Shown here: positions 57,343 to 64,000 of the stretch, in pieces
Layout of the letters: each line of letters opens with the position of its first letter
How positions within the stretch are numbered: position 1 is the stretch's first letter
Assembly (NCBI RefSeq): GCF_000758525.1
Contig: NZ_CP009241.1
Coordinates: 6,386,001-6,450,000, forward strand
Origin: Paenibacillus sp. FSL H7-0357
GTDB taxonomy: Bacteria > Bacillota > Bacilli > Paenibacillales > Paenibacillaceae
Reading direction: 5' to 3'
Length of the DNA: 64,000 nucleotides
Program-made: the position numbers and the translations under genes
Notes under the pieces: model-generated
What the model was told of the DNA's origin: nothing
The model's database searches: none
What the model saw: the letters and a program-made list of their open reading frames with translations, nothing else

Positions 57343-57402
57343 TGTTCGGCCTCCTTGATCGCGTTTCTTTACGATTCCCAGATTACGGTCATTTGCTGAT
57401 TA

Positions 57403-57418
57403 CGTATATAATCATTAG
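57403..57418 (-). promoter_or_regulatory. Divergent regulatory motif, left copy
   Basis: CGTATATAATCATTAG on the plus strand (CTAATGATTATATACG reading toward the LplB gene) is the exact reverse complement of 57546-57561. It lies 61 nt before the LplB start and probably includes the -10 region and activator contacts of the operon promoter. Confidence 0.6.
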
Positions 57419-57545
57419 TTACGAAGGAGGCTCGAACCGCGCTGTTATGCTGTTTTTTTAGCTTCTACCCCTTAATGGGATTACTATAATACATAAAGAT
57501 CATGCCCCCTATCAACCCGTTTTTCTAACCTAAATAAAGCCATTG

Positions 57546-57561
57546 CTAATGATTATATACG
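57546..57561 (+). promoter_or_regulatory. Divergent regulatory motif, right copy
   Basis: CTAATGATTATATACG, a perfect 16-bp inverted copy of 57403-57418, lies 56 nt before the YtcP start. The symmetric placement argues that one regulator, probably the adjacent AraC sensor, sets both transcripts. Confidence 0.6.
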
Positions 57562-57616
57562 GAATACAGCACCCCTGATAAAGTTTCATTGAAACGATTA
57601 CAAGGAGGAAAACCGT

Positions 57617-58501
57617 ATGGCGCAATCATCATTCAAAAAAGAATCTCTGGGCAACCGGCTGTTTACCATAGTAAACACCACCCTGCTGTCACTCATTTCA
57701 CTCATCTGTCTTTTACCCTTTATCAATGTATTTGCCAGTTCCTTTGCCTCAACACAGGAAGTAGTGGAGAAGAGATTCATTCTGTTCCCGACCACCTTCT
57801 CCCTGGATGCTTACCGCTATATCCTGTCAACATCCACGATCTTTAAAGGCCTGTCCGTATCCATTGGAGTCACTCTGGTAGGTACGGTGGTAAGTATGGT
57901 TCTTACAGCTCTGATGGCCTACGGATTATCCCGCAGATATTTATATGGAAGAAACCTCATCAATTTTGTTGTGGTGTTCTCCATGCTGTTCAGCGGCGGT
58001 ATGATCCCTACCTTCCTCGTTGTTAAATATTTCGGACTCATTGATTCTTACTGGTCGCTGATTTTTCCTGTGGCCATCAATGCCTTTAACCTGATCATCA
58101 TGCGCAACTTCTTCCAGGCGCTTCCGGACAGTCTGGAGGAGTCAGCCAAGATCGACGGCTCTAATGATTTTGGCGTATTCCTCAAAATCATGCTGCCGCT
58201 TGCGCTGCCTTCGATTGCGACCCTCTCCCTGTTCTACGGGGTGGCTTACTGGAACACTTACACTACCGCCCTTCTATATATCACAGACTCTGTGAAATGG
58301 CCGATTCAGGTGCTGCTGCGCCAGATTGTTATCGTCTCCAGCGGGATGCAGGGAGAGAATACTTCAGTCGATGTCATTCCTCCTCCACAAACGATCAAGA
58401 TGGCAGTTATCGTTGTTGCCACCGTTCCGATGCTGATTGCTTATCCGTTTGTGCAGAAGCACTTCACGAAAGGTGCACTGCTGGGCGCGGTAAAAGGCTG
58501 A
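57617..58501 (+). CDS. Carbohydrate ABC permease, YtcP type (cluster III)
   Basis: A 294-residue permease, closely similar to 15602-16477: SLICLLPFINVFASSFASTQEVVEKRFILFPTTFSLDAYRYILS, EAA loop LEESAKIDGSNDFGVFLKIMLPLALPSIATLSLFYG, and C-terminus YPFVQKHFTKGALLGAVKG. Start after ACAAGGAGG. It is transcribed alone, divergently from the rest of its importer, and ends at a strong bidirectional terminator. Its separation from lplB is unusual, because the two subunits must assemble 1:1. Confidence 0.9.
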   Translation: MAQSSFKKESLGNRLFTIVNTTLLSLISLICLLPFINVFASSFASTQEVVEKRFILFPTTFSLDAYRYILSTSTIFKGLSVSIGVTLVGTVVSMVLTALMAYGLSRRYLYGRNLINFVVVFSMLFSGGMIPTFLVVKYFGLIDSYWSLIFPVAINAFNLIIMRNFFQALPDSLEESAKIDGSNDFGVFLKIMLPLALPSIATLSLFYGVAYWNTYTTALLYITDSVKWPIQVLLRQIVIVSSGMQGENTSVDVIPPPQTIKMAVIVVATVPMLIAYPFVQKHFTKGALLGAVKG

Positions 58502-58539
58502 TATGCTATAAGCTTCGCCTTCTCACAACCTACAAGCAA

Positions 58540-58582
58540 CGAAAACAGCCAGTCTCCGGCAACCGGAGACTGGCTGTTTTCG
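58540..58582. terminator. Bidirectional terminator
   Basis: A perfect 20-bp stem (CGAAAACAGCCAGTCTCCGG with its complement, 3-nt loop) between the convergent YtcP and AraC-sensor genes. TTTTCG tails lie on both sides. Confidence 0.92.
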
Positions 58583-58595
58583 TCTATTCCACCGC

Positions 58596-60842
58596 CTACT
58601 TGTCCTGTTTCATTGCGCGGTATGCACCGGGTGTCACATGCTCCTTCTTGCGGAAGGAGCGGATGAAGTTCTGTGGATTATGATATTGCAACCGCTCAGC
58701 AATCTCCTTAATGGTCATCTCGCTCTCCACCAGCCATTTCTTGGCCATTTCCAGCCGGTAGTTCATGACATATTCACTGAAGGTTACACCAAATTCCTTC
58801 TTGAAGATGCTGCTCAAATAGTTCGGACTGTAATGCAGACGCTCGCCGATAATCTCCAGCGACAGCTCCTGATCAAATTCGGCGCGCACAATGGCGGCAA
58901 TCTGGTCGGAGAGGCTGCGGAATTGGCGGGTCGTCTTCTCCTTCATGCTGGTTACCATCGGCCGGATGACTTCATTCACCAGAATGCGTTCAATCTCCTC
59001 CGGATTGCGGATATCCAGCAGCCGGTGATACAAGGCATAATTGTCCTGAGTCAGCAGCACCTCTACGCCAATCAATTGTTCCAGCTGAATCAGATTATTC
59101 ACGAACCGGATCAGGGTAACTTCGAAATTGAGCGGGTTCTTGCTATACTTCATCATTTCGCCAAGAAGCGGGTACAAGGATCGCGATACCAGCTCCTCAT
59201 CCCCGAGCCGGATGGCGTCGAACAGCTGTGATTCCAGTTCTACCGGATAATGCAGCAGGACAGGACCTGAAATAACCGTTGCTATATCTTCATAAAAGAT
59301 AATCGACTCTTTGCCCAGATTCAGACGATGATGCAGCGCCTGCTTGCTCATTTCGCAGGCTTCCTTGCTGGAGGCCAAATCCTGATAGAGATTACTAATG
59401 CCGACACTGACTGACAGCTTCAGGATATCCCTGACTGTTTTGATAATTTTCTTCGCATCCTCGAGCGCTTGCTTCCGGTGTTCCTGCTCATTCATTCCCT
59501 CATAGATCAGAATGGTTGCCTGCGTCCGGTCATTCAGCAAGATCGGAATCATTCTCCGCGCTTTCGGAATCAATTCCTCCACCAGCTTGTTGACTGCGAC
59601 AAGCAGCAGATCCTTGTCGCTTGCCTGCCGTTCCCCGTAATTATCAAGCTGGATCAGCATCGTGGAATACACTGAATCCTCCGTGGGGGAATAACCGAAG
59701 CGGGACATATTAAGCTCCAGCTCTTCGGCGGTAATCCGGCTGCGGAACAGGTTCAGCATAAACTGCGTTTCCAGCTGCGGCAATTCTGACTCCAAAAGTC
59801 CCTCCAGACTTTCCTTCTCCGACAGAATCGTATCAATTGAATTGATAATCCAGTCGATCTCATTCTTGTCCTCCGGCTGGGTGCTGACCGCCAGCCTGCG
59901 CTGAATCTGGCGGATCGGCTTGGTGAAATGCACGGAGATTACATAGGCCACCACAACAATTAGCAGGGTGATCACCACTCCCAGGATGATTAAGCCGAAA
60001 CGGGTCGTGGCCAGGGCATCGGAGATTTCCTGCTGGTCCAGAAGCGTGACATAAATCCAATTATTATAAGAAGATTTGGCATAAATGGCTTCAACCTTTT
60101 GATAATTGGCTTTCTCCAGGGCTACTGTCCCAGTCTGGCTTTCATTCTCGGCAATATTGGTGATGCGTTGCATTTGCCCGCTGGTCAACAGGTTCTTCCC
60201 GGTTGCCGATTCATACAGCAGTTCACCCTGCCGGTTCAGAATGAACACTGTGGTGTTGTCCTCCGTCTGCAGAATATTCCGCAGTGTCTGCAGCGAAATA
60301 TCGGCTAGGCCAATCGCCTGCTTGTTCTGAGAGAATACAGGAAGCGTATTCACAAAACGGATTCCTTTATCCGTCTTGATCCAGAACAATCCCTTGTTCT
60401 GATTGTTGATATAACTTTCGTACAGGTTCTTCCGATTTTCCTCTGTTAGAAGAGAAAGGCTTCCATCAGAAATTTTCCAGTCTTGCACCAGACTGATCAG
60501 CGAATATTTTACGCCGACATCCATCCCCATCGTAGCGATATAGTTGAGCTGGGAATTGATATCCCGGTACGCCTGAAAGTCCTCCTCTGTCATCGGATTG
60601 TTGACGACCTCGCTGAAGGAACTGGTCGTACTGTAAGTATTGAAGGCATACTCTATGGTTTTAATTTTCTGCTCCAGCGTATTTTTGATTTGGGTGATTA
60701 GACTCTGCTTGCCGCTGGCAACACTATCAATAACCGAATGAATCGTCGTCAAATAAATATAGCTGCCGAAGCTGATGACGAGGCCGATGCCCAATACCAG
60801 AATCGGAATAAAAATCTTATAAAACATCCTGCCCTTTTTCAT
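58596..60842 (-). CDS. Membrane-bound AraC-type sensor-regulator 2
   Basis: A 748-residue protein built like the one at 21534-23867. TM1 about 9-31, extracellular Cache-like sensor about 32-280 (TTVFILNRQGELLYESATGKNLL, YNNWIYVTLLDQQEI), TM2 about 282-304, then a HAMP-like stretch (VHFTKPIRQIQRRL), a degenerate cytoplasmic middle domain and two HTH motifs at the end (LSLEIIGERLHYSPNYLSSIFKKEFGVTFSEYVMNYRLEMAKKWL and MTIKEIAERLQYHNPQNFIRSFRKKEHVTPGAYR). It is likely the activator of the cluster III divergent promoters 1.2 kb away. It is convergent with the YtcP gene. Confidence 0.88.
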   Translation of the reverse strand: MKKGRMFYKIFIPILVLGIGLVISFGSYIYLTTIHSVIDSVASGKQSLITQIKNTLEQKIKTIEYAFNTYSTTSSFSEVVNNPMTEEDFQAYRDINSQLNYIATMGMDVGVKYSLISLVQDWKISDGSLSLLTEENRKNLYESYINNQNKGLFWIKTDKGIRFVNTLPVFSQNKQAIGLADISLQTLRNILQTEDNTTVFILNRQGELLYESATGKNLLTSGQMQRITNIAENESQTGTVALEKANYQKVEAIYAKSSYNNWIYVTLLDQQEISDALATTRFGLIILGVVITLLIVVVAYVISVHFTKPIRQIQRRLAVSTQPEDKNEIDWIINSIDTILSEKESLEGLLESELPQLETQFMLNLFRSRITAEELELNMSRFGYSPTEDSVYSTMLIQLDNYGERQASDKDLLLVAVNKLVEELIPKARRMIPILLNDRTQATILIYEGMNEQEHRKQALEDAKKIIKTVRDILKLSVSVGISNLYQDLASSKEACEMSKQALHHRLNLGKESIIFYEDIATVISGPVLLHYPVELESQLFDAIRLGDEELVSRSLYPLLGEMMKYSKNPLNFEVTLIRFVNNLIQLEQLIGVEVLLTQDNYALYHRLLDIRNPEEIERILVNEVIRPMVTSMKEKTTRQFRSLSDQIAAIVRAEFDQELSLEIIGERLHYSPNYLSSIFKKEFGVTFSEYVMNYRLEMAKKWLVESEMTIKEIAERLQYHNPQNFIRSFRKKEHVTPGAYRAMKQDK

Positions 60843-60986
60843 AGATAGGCTCCTTCAATAAGTAATCATTTTCAATTATAGCGTTTTCATGAATCGAAAT
60901 CCAAGGATTTTTAACGTGTGCATAACACCCGCTGAAACTTGCAAGCTTCTTGCCTGCCTAGACAGGAAAAGGAAACAACCCGCCCA

Positions 60987-61067
60987 AAACAAAAAGGCTC
61001 ACCGTAAGCCACCGGGAACCTCGATTTATCGAACTCATCTAATCCGAAAAAAATTATTTATCGGATT
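60987..61067 (-). ncRNA. Possible small RNA 3' end (three hairpins and terminator)
   Basis: On the minus strand: AATCCGA...TCGGATT (61041-61067), TCGAT-AA-ATCGA (61021-61032), then GGCT...AGCC (60996-61010) followed by TTTTTGTTT. There is no adjacent minus-strand gene that this terminator would serve, which suggests an RNA or an unrecognised transcript. The promoter was not located. Confidence 0.25.
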
Positions 61068-61259
61068 CACACCTCCGGCTTCGCGAGCAGTTGAGAATTG
61101 GATCAGAGCACTCAGATCCTTGATGCGCGGCGTTGTACGTTTGAACCCGAAATCTCCATAGGCTCCCGGGCGGGGTTTCTTTGGAAATCCTTCGGGAGGG
61201 CGGACAGCTGCGCTTACTCTGCTGGTGACCAAACTGCCTTCCCCGCCACCATTATCCTC

Positions 61260-61444
61260 GTAACGGACTCCAGAGAAGCTATTTGCTGAAATCGGGCTAA
61301 TGGCGGAGTCTTGCGGACCCCAGCGACCTAGTGTGCTTATTTTACTGCGCGGCAGCTGTATTTTTGCTGAAATAACGTCTCTGCGGTCCGCTTGTATCAA
61401 TAATTGGCGTTTTTCGGGACAATAGCGTCTCCTCAGTCCGTTAC
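61260..61444. repeat. Long hairpin repeat, element D
   Basis: Imperfect 24-bp terminal inverted repeats (61260-61283 and 61421-61444; shared GTAACGGACT...GAGA.GCTATT) with inner GCGGACC (61313-61319) / GGTCCGC (61385-61391). TTTGCTGAAAT-type sequence also recurs directly inside. Unrelated in sequence to elements A and B but similar in size and form. Confidence 0.65.
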
Positions 61445-61520
61445 AACTTACAGCGCCCCCCAATGCACGTTTCATCTTGAACTAATTTGCGCACTTTAGA
61501 AACTAGAAGCCTGAGCGCTT

Positions 61521-61576
61521 AGAACCTCAGAATCCCAGAATCCCAGAACCTCAGTTCCTCAGCTCCTCAGCAGCCC
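61521..61576. repeat. Degenerate 8-bp tandem repeat
   Basis: About seven units of the form CAG(A/T/C)(A/T)(T/C)C(C/T), including CAGAATCC twice, CAGAACCT, CAGTTCCT and CAGCTCCT, end just before the MarR-family stop codon. Confidence 0.6.
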
Positions 61577-61585
61577 CTTACAATC

Positions 61586-62002
61586 TCAGAGCCAATCCTC
61601 CGTAAGCAGCTTTCTCAACGTTTCCACCTGGTCCCGGCCAATTTTGGCGGCGATCTCCGCCTCGATGCTCTGCTTGATCTCCAGCATGCTCCGGCAGACC
61701 GCAATACCTTTAGGTGTTAGCACAATATGCTTGTCACGGGAGTTCCCTTCTACCACGGCGGTTTCTACATATCCTTCAGCCAGCAGAACGTTAATCGTTT
61801 TTTGCGCACCCTGGCGGGAAATGCTGATCTGCCTGCTGATCTCCGAAATTGTGAGCATGCCATGCAGCTCCAGCTTCGCCAGAATATGTGTCTCAGTCTT
61901 GTTCAGCTGCTCACCGCTGGTTTCATTTACTTTTTCCCGCAGAGCATTATGCTTCTCACTGACTAAATCTATTAAGTTCAAACCAAGAATATAGTCTTTC
62001 AT
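61586..62002 (-). CDS. MarR-family transcriptional regulator
   Basis: A 138-residue winged-helix protein: helical dimer parts at both ends, HTH HGMLTISEISRQISISRQGAQKTINVLLAEGYVETAVVEGNSRDKHIVLTPKG with the acidic-basic wing. It likely represses the divergent DUF2798 gene and itself, because a perfect 17-bp palindrome covers both promoters. The frame opens at a TTG at 62017, but the ATG at 62002 has a G-rich site (GGGGG) and a natural start (MKDYILGLNLIDLV). The ligand is unknown. Confidence 0.88.
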   Translation of the reverse strand: MKDYILGLNLIDLVSEKHNALREKVNETSGEQLNKTETHILAKLELHGMLTISEISRQISISRQGAQKTINVLLAEGYVETAVVEGNSRDKHIVLTPKGIAVCRSMLEIKQSIEAEIAAKIGRDQVETLRKLLTEDWL

Positions 62003-62034
62003 AAAAAAGGCCCCCAATATAAAGATACAATTAA

Positions 62035-62063
62035 GATAAACAATCAGATTGCATTTCTGTCAA
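62035..62063 (-). promoter_or_regulatory. Candidate promoter of the MarR-family gene
   Basis: On the minus strand TTGACA, a 17-nt spacer and TTTATC. Its -35 box is one arm of the palindrome at 62058-62074. Confidence 0.55.
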
Positions 62064-62074
62064 CTAAGTTGACA
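62058..62074. promoter_or_regulatory. MarR-type operator overlapping two -35 boxes
   Basis: TGTCAACT-A-AGTTGACA is a perfect palindrome. Each arm contains TTGACA as -35 box, one for each divergent promoter, so one bound dimer should block both. Confidence 0.75.
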
Positions 62075-62097
62075 ATATTTCCGCCCACTGATACTAT
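62069..62097 (+). promoter_or_regulatory. Sigma-A promoter of the DUF2798 gene
   Basis: Consensus TTGACA, 17-nt spacer, TACTAT; the transcription start would fall about 35 nt before the start codon. Confidence 0.8.
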
Positions 62098-62139
62098 GAG
62101 TGAAGTTTGAAAAACTTAAATGTTAAGGGAGTTAGAGCA

Positions 62140-62613
62140 ATGGGCAGAAACAAGAAAGAAGCTTTAGTATTCACCTGTATGATGTGCGTGTTGATGGTCG
62201 TAGGAATGAGCTTTTACAACGTGATGTTAAACACTGGCTTAACCCATACCTTATTCCGTGATGTTGCGATCGGTCTACTTCCTGCACTCGTCGTCGCCTT
62301 ATTCTGTGATGTTGTCATCGTCAGTAAAGCGGCCAAAGGTCTGGCCTTTAGATTGGTTAAACCGGCCGATCCTATGATTAAAAAGGTGCTGTTCATTTCC
62401 TTCTTCATGGTCTGCGGTATGGTGCTCTGCATGTCCCTATATGGCACACTAGCACACTACGGATTCGGAGACAACTTCCTCCGTCACTATCTGTCCACTG
62501 CCGGACTGAACATCATTTGCGCCCTGCCGCTACAGCTGATTGTTGTAGGGCCGCTAACCCGTTTCCTGTTCACCAGGATCTACCCGGTAAACAGTGCTGT
62601 GCAAAGCGCATAG
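62140..62613 (+). CDS. DUF2798 four-helix membrane protein
   Basis: A 157-residue membrane protein made of two similar halves, each with two helices: ALVFTCMMCVLMVVGMSFYNVML...ALVVALFCDVVIVSKAAKGLAFRLV and VLFISFFMVCGMVLCMSLYGTLA...LQLIVVGPLTRFLFTRIYP. This tandem DUF2798 form is common in Firmicutes and usually sits beside a MarR- or TetR-type regulator; the biochemical role is unknown, perhaps in transport or stress tolerance. An in-frame TTG at 62107 would add 11 residues, but GGGAG before the ATG at 62140 decides the start. Confidence 0.85.
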   Translation: MGRNKKEALVFTCMMCVLMVVGMSFYNVMLNTGLTHTLFRDVAIGLLPALVVALFCDVVIVSKAAKGLAFRLVKPADPMIKKVLFISFFMVCGMVLCMSLYGTLAHYGFGDNFLRHYLSTAGLNIICALPLQLIVVGPLTRFLFTRIYPVNSAVQSA

Positions 62614-62687
62614 GCTTTGCTTAATTGCCCGGCACCTTGGCTAATAATGGGTATATATTCAGAGCATTTCAAGAAAGGATATCCGTC

Positions 62688-62831
62688 ATGCTTAACAAAA
62701 AGGACGGTGTCTCTCTTGTTATTCTAGTCGTGGTGCTTGTGCTCATCCTTTTCCTTCAGGCCATGATTACCTATGCCGAATCCCTCCTTCTGCGCAAGGA
62801 GATAAAGGGCGAAAACGGCAAGCAAATTTAA
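62688..62831 (+). CDS. Small single-span membrane protein, unknown function
   Basis: A predicted 47-residue protein: MLNKKDG, one helix (VSLVILVVVLVLILFLQAMITYAESLLL) and a charged end (RKEIKGENGKQI). The ATG at 62688 follows AAGAAAGGA at 8-nt spacing; the frame is open from 62625, but that start has no site. It follows the DUF2798 gene by 74 nt and precedes a strong terminator, so it may be its second cistron. No family recognised. Confidence 0.55.
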   Translation: MLNKKDGVSLVILVVVLVLILFLQAMITYAESLLLRKEIKGENGKQI

Positions 62832-62860
62832 ATTCTCTATCCTTGCTTTCCAGCAATAAA

Positions 62861-62899
62861 AACAGTCCCGATGCCTTTGATCTGCATCGGGACTGTTTA
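62861..62899. terminator. Bidirectional terminator
   Basis: A perfect 15-bp stem AAACAGTCCCGATGC / GCATCGGGACTGTTT with a 9-nt loop, between the small-protein gene (+) and the secreted-protein gene (-). Confidence 0.92.
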
Positions 62900-62937
62900 A
62901 CGCATTACAAGTAATGTCTACTGCGCTGAATATACAT

Positions 62938-64000
62938 TCAAAACTCAATAAGCCATTGTTGACGGGCTTCACCGGTTTGAGGAGCCTCTAACGTCAGCTT
63001 CGAGCCATCCTCAGAGACAGCCAGCGCCAACTGATTATGGACAGAGAGGATGGCAGCTGAACCATCCCCATTCTTATGGATGATCCAGCGCTGATTATTG
63101 TAACCCAGATAAGCATAAAGCTGAATTGAATTGTGTTCTGTGTTCAGATCAAGGGCTTGACCCGAGGCCGTACGGATCGAGTAGGAATCAGCGTCATCTC
63201 CCGTCGGCACGAATACCCACTTCTGATCAGATATCTCATTTGCATCCCGGACCGTTACGGCTTCACCCTTCACCGGATTTGCTGTATAAATGGATTTCCG
63301 GAACGTTTCGTTCACCAGGCTTGATGTTATCAAGTTCTCCGCTGCTACCCCGTTCACATTAACATTCTGGTAGGAGACAGATCCGCCGAAGACATGAAGT
63401 CCAAAATGGCCTGCTGCAAAGGTTCCGTCCTTCAGATCTATTATTTTCTGCCCGCCCAGATACACCACAATATGAGGTCCGTCCGCTTGTATCTTTAAAC
63501 TATACGTCCGGTCCGGCAGAATGAAGGCTGGAACCTTCGCCAGAACCTGCCGTTCTTCAAAACGTCCATCGATTTTGTAGAACAGACGGATTGCCTTCAT
63601 ATTAGGATCCAGATTCAAGTAATAGCCGCTGCGTCCGTCCGGACTTGCACGGAACAGAAGGGAGCCTGCACCTCCCGACTTGCCAAGTTTCATCTCGGCT
63701 TCATACGAGAAGTTTCCCGCCTTCTCCTCAGCAACATAATTTGCGTCGCTGGAGTGACTTCCGCGAATTCCATCCCCGCTAACTAGCCAAGAAGCCTTGG
63801 ACACATCTTGCGTCCAGCCGCTGAGGTTGGTATGAAATGTTCCGCCGAACACTTTCACATCAAAACTTGCGGATGCCTTTCCATTCGGTGTAGATACTGT
63901 AATGATAGACTCGCCCGCTTTTTTCGCCTCAAGGGTTACACGGGAATTGCCTGCCGCCTTTATGATTACGGCCTCTTCATTGCTGGACTTCCACTTCAGC
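62938..64000 (-). CDS. 3' part of a secreted Big_2 / LamG-like / ricin-lectin protein
   Basis: The frame is open to the right edge, so only the last 353 or so residues are visible. They begin inside a Big_2-like Ig domain (LKWKSSNEEAVIIKAAGNS, ITVSTPNGKASASFDVKV), continue with a DUF1080/LamG-type beta-sandwich (TNLSGWTQDVSKASWLVSGDG, GGAGSLLFRASPDGRSGYYLNLD, IVVYLGGQKIIDLKDGTFAAGHFGLHVFGG) and end with a ricin-B-like lectin domain (VNETFRKSIYTANPVKGEAV, QALDLNTEHNSIQLYAYLGYNNQRWIIHKN). This tail is frequent in secreted GH32 and GH43 enzymes; the catalytic part lies outside the window. No SLH domain at this end, so release rather than wall anchoring is likely. Confidence 0.8.
   Translation of the reverse strand, partial: LKWKSSNEEAVIIKAAGNSRVTLEAKKAGESIITVSTPNGKASASFDVKVFGGTFHTNLSGWTQDVSKASWLVSGDGIRGSHSSDANYVAEEKAGNFSYEAEMKLGKSGGAGSLLFRASPDGRSGYYLNLDPNMKAIRLFYKIDGRFEERQVLAKVPAFILPDRTYSLKIQADGPHIVVYLGGQKIIDLKDGTFAAGHFGLHVFGGSVSYQNVNVNGVAAENLITSSLVNETFRKSIYTANPVKGEAVTVRDANEISDQKWVFVPTGDDADSYSIRTASGQALDLNTEHNSIQLYAYLGYNNQRWIIHKNGDGSAAILSVHNQLALAVSEDGSKLTLEAPQTGEARQQWLIEF

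Larger units (their letters stand above)
60843..61585. other. 743-nt gap with repeat and possible RNA gene
   Basis: Contains a minus-strand hairpin series with T-run (60987-61067), a long hairpin repeat (61260-61444) and a degenerate 8-bp tandem repeat (61521-61576). A 146-codon minus-strand frame at 61035-61475 runs across the repeat, has no ribosome site and no recognisable domain; I do not call it a gene. Confidence 0.5.

Noticed and set aside
61035..61475. 146-codon minus-strand frame with an unusual composition
   Set aside because: It runs through the long inverted repeat, lacks a ribosome site and has no recognisable domain. The hairpin structure explains the sequence better than coding does.
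61521..61576. Short tandem units considered as a CRISPR remnant
   Set aside because: Units are 8 bp, contiguous and without spacers; no cas gene is present.

Overview
The window looks like chromosome from a Paenibacillus-type, spore-forming Firmicute. The grounds are family content only, since no 16S gene is present. It holds a YunB-type sporulation protein, an OpuA glycine-betaine importer with a GbsR-type regulator, a solitary FabH behind a FapR-type operator, YtcP/LplB/LipO-type sugar ABC transporters controlled by membrane-bound AraC sensors, and very large SLH-anchored polysaccharidases. No tRNA, rRNA, CRISPR array, transposase or phage gene was seen.

Layout. 1-1816: end of a glycosyltransferase operon. 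1939-3807: yunB and a TVP38/VTT membrane protein. 4046-7766: opuAA-AB-AC with a divergent GbsR-type regulator. 8050-12800: LacI regulator, a tiny membrane protein, a ROK regulator with an MFS permease, and fabH.

Cluster I (13053-23867): an AraC sensor diverges from two paralogous solute-binding lipoproteins, an LplB and a YtcP permease, a GH105 unsaturated-uronyl hydrolase and a cytoplasmic GH28. Cluster II (25880-40431): an apparent operon of binding protein, two permeases, GH127 beta-L-arabinofuranosidase and a 2169-residue SLH-anchored DUF5695-like protein, with an AraC/cupin regulator and a GH51 alpha-L-arabinofuranosidase. After DUF6199-like and KimA genes comes cluster III (43037-60842): a 2458-residue surface protein carrying both a pectate lyase and a pectin methylesterase, then GH43, GH28, GH105, binding protein and LplB permease, with the YtcP permease moved to the opposite strand and another AraC sensor. 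61586-64000: a MarR/DUF2798 divergent pair, a small membrane protein and the 3' part of a secreted Ig/lectin protein.

Together clusters I-III read as a pectin utilisation region. Surface enzymes cut and de-esterify homogalacturonan and, by inference, expose arabinan. Three importers, none with its own ATPase, bring oligosaccharides in. GH105, GH28, GH43, GH51 and GH127 finish them in the cytoplasm. The three long gene-poor gaps (19160-19795, 24863-25879, 60843-61585) contain large hairpin-forming repeats, two of them related by sequence, plus a separate 109-bp repeat present twice.
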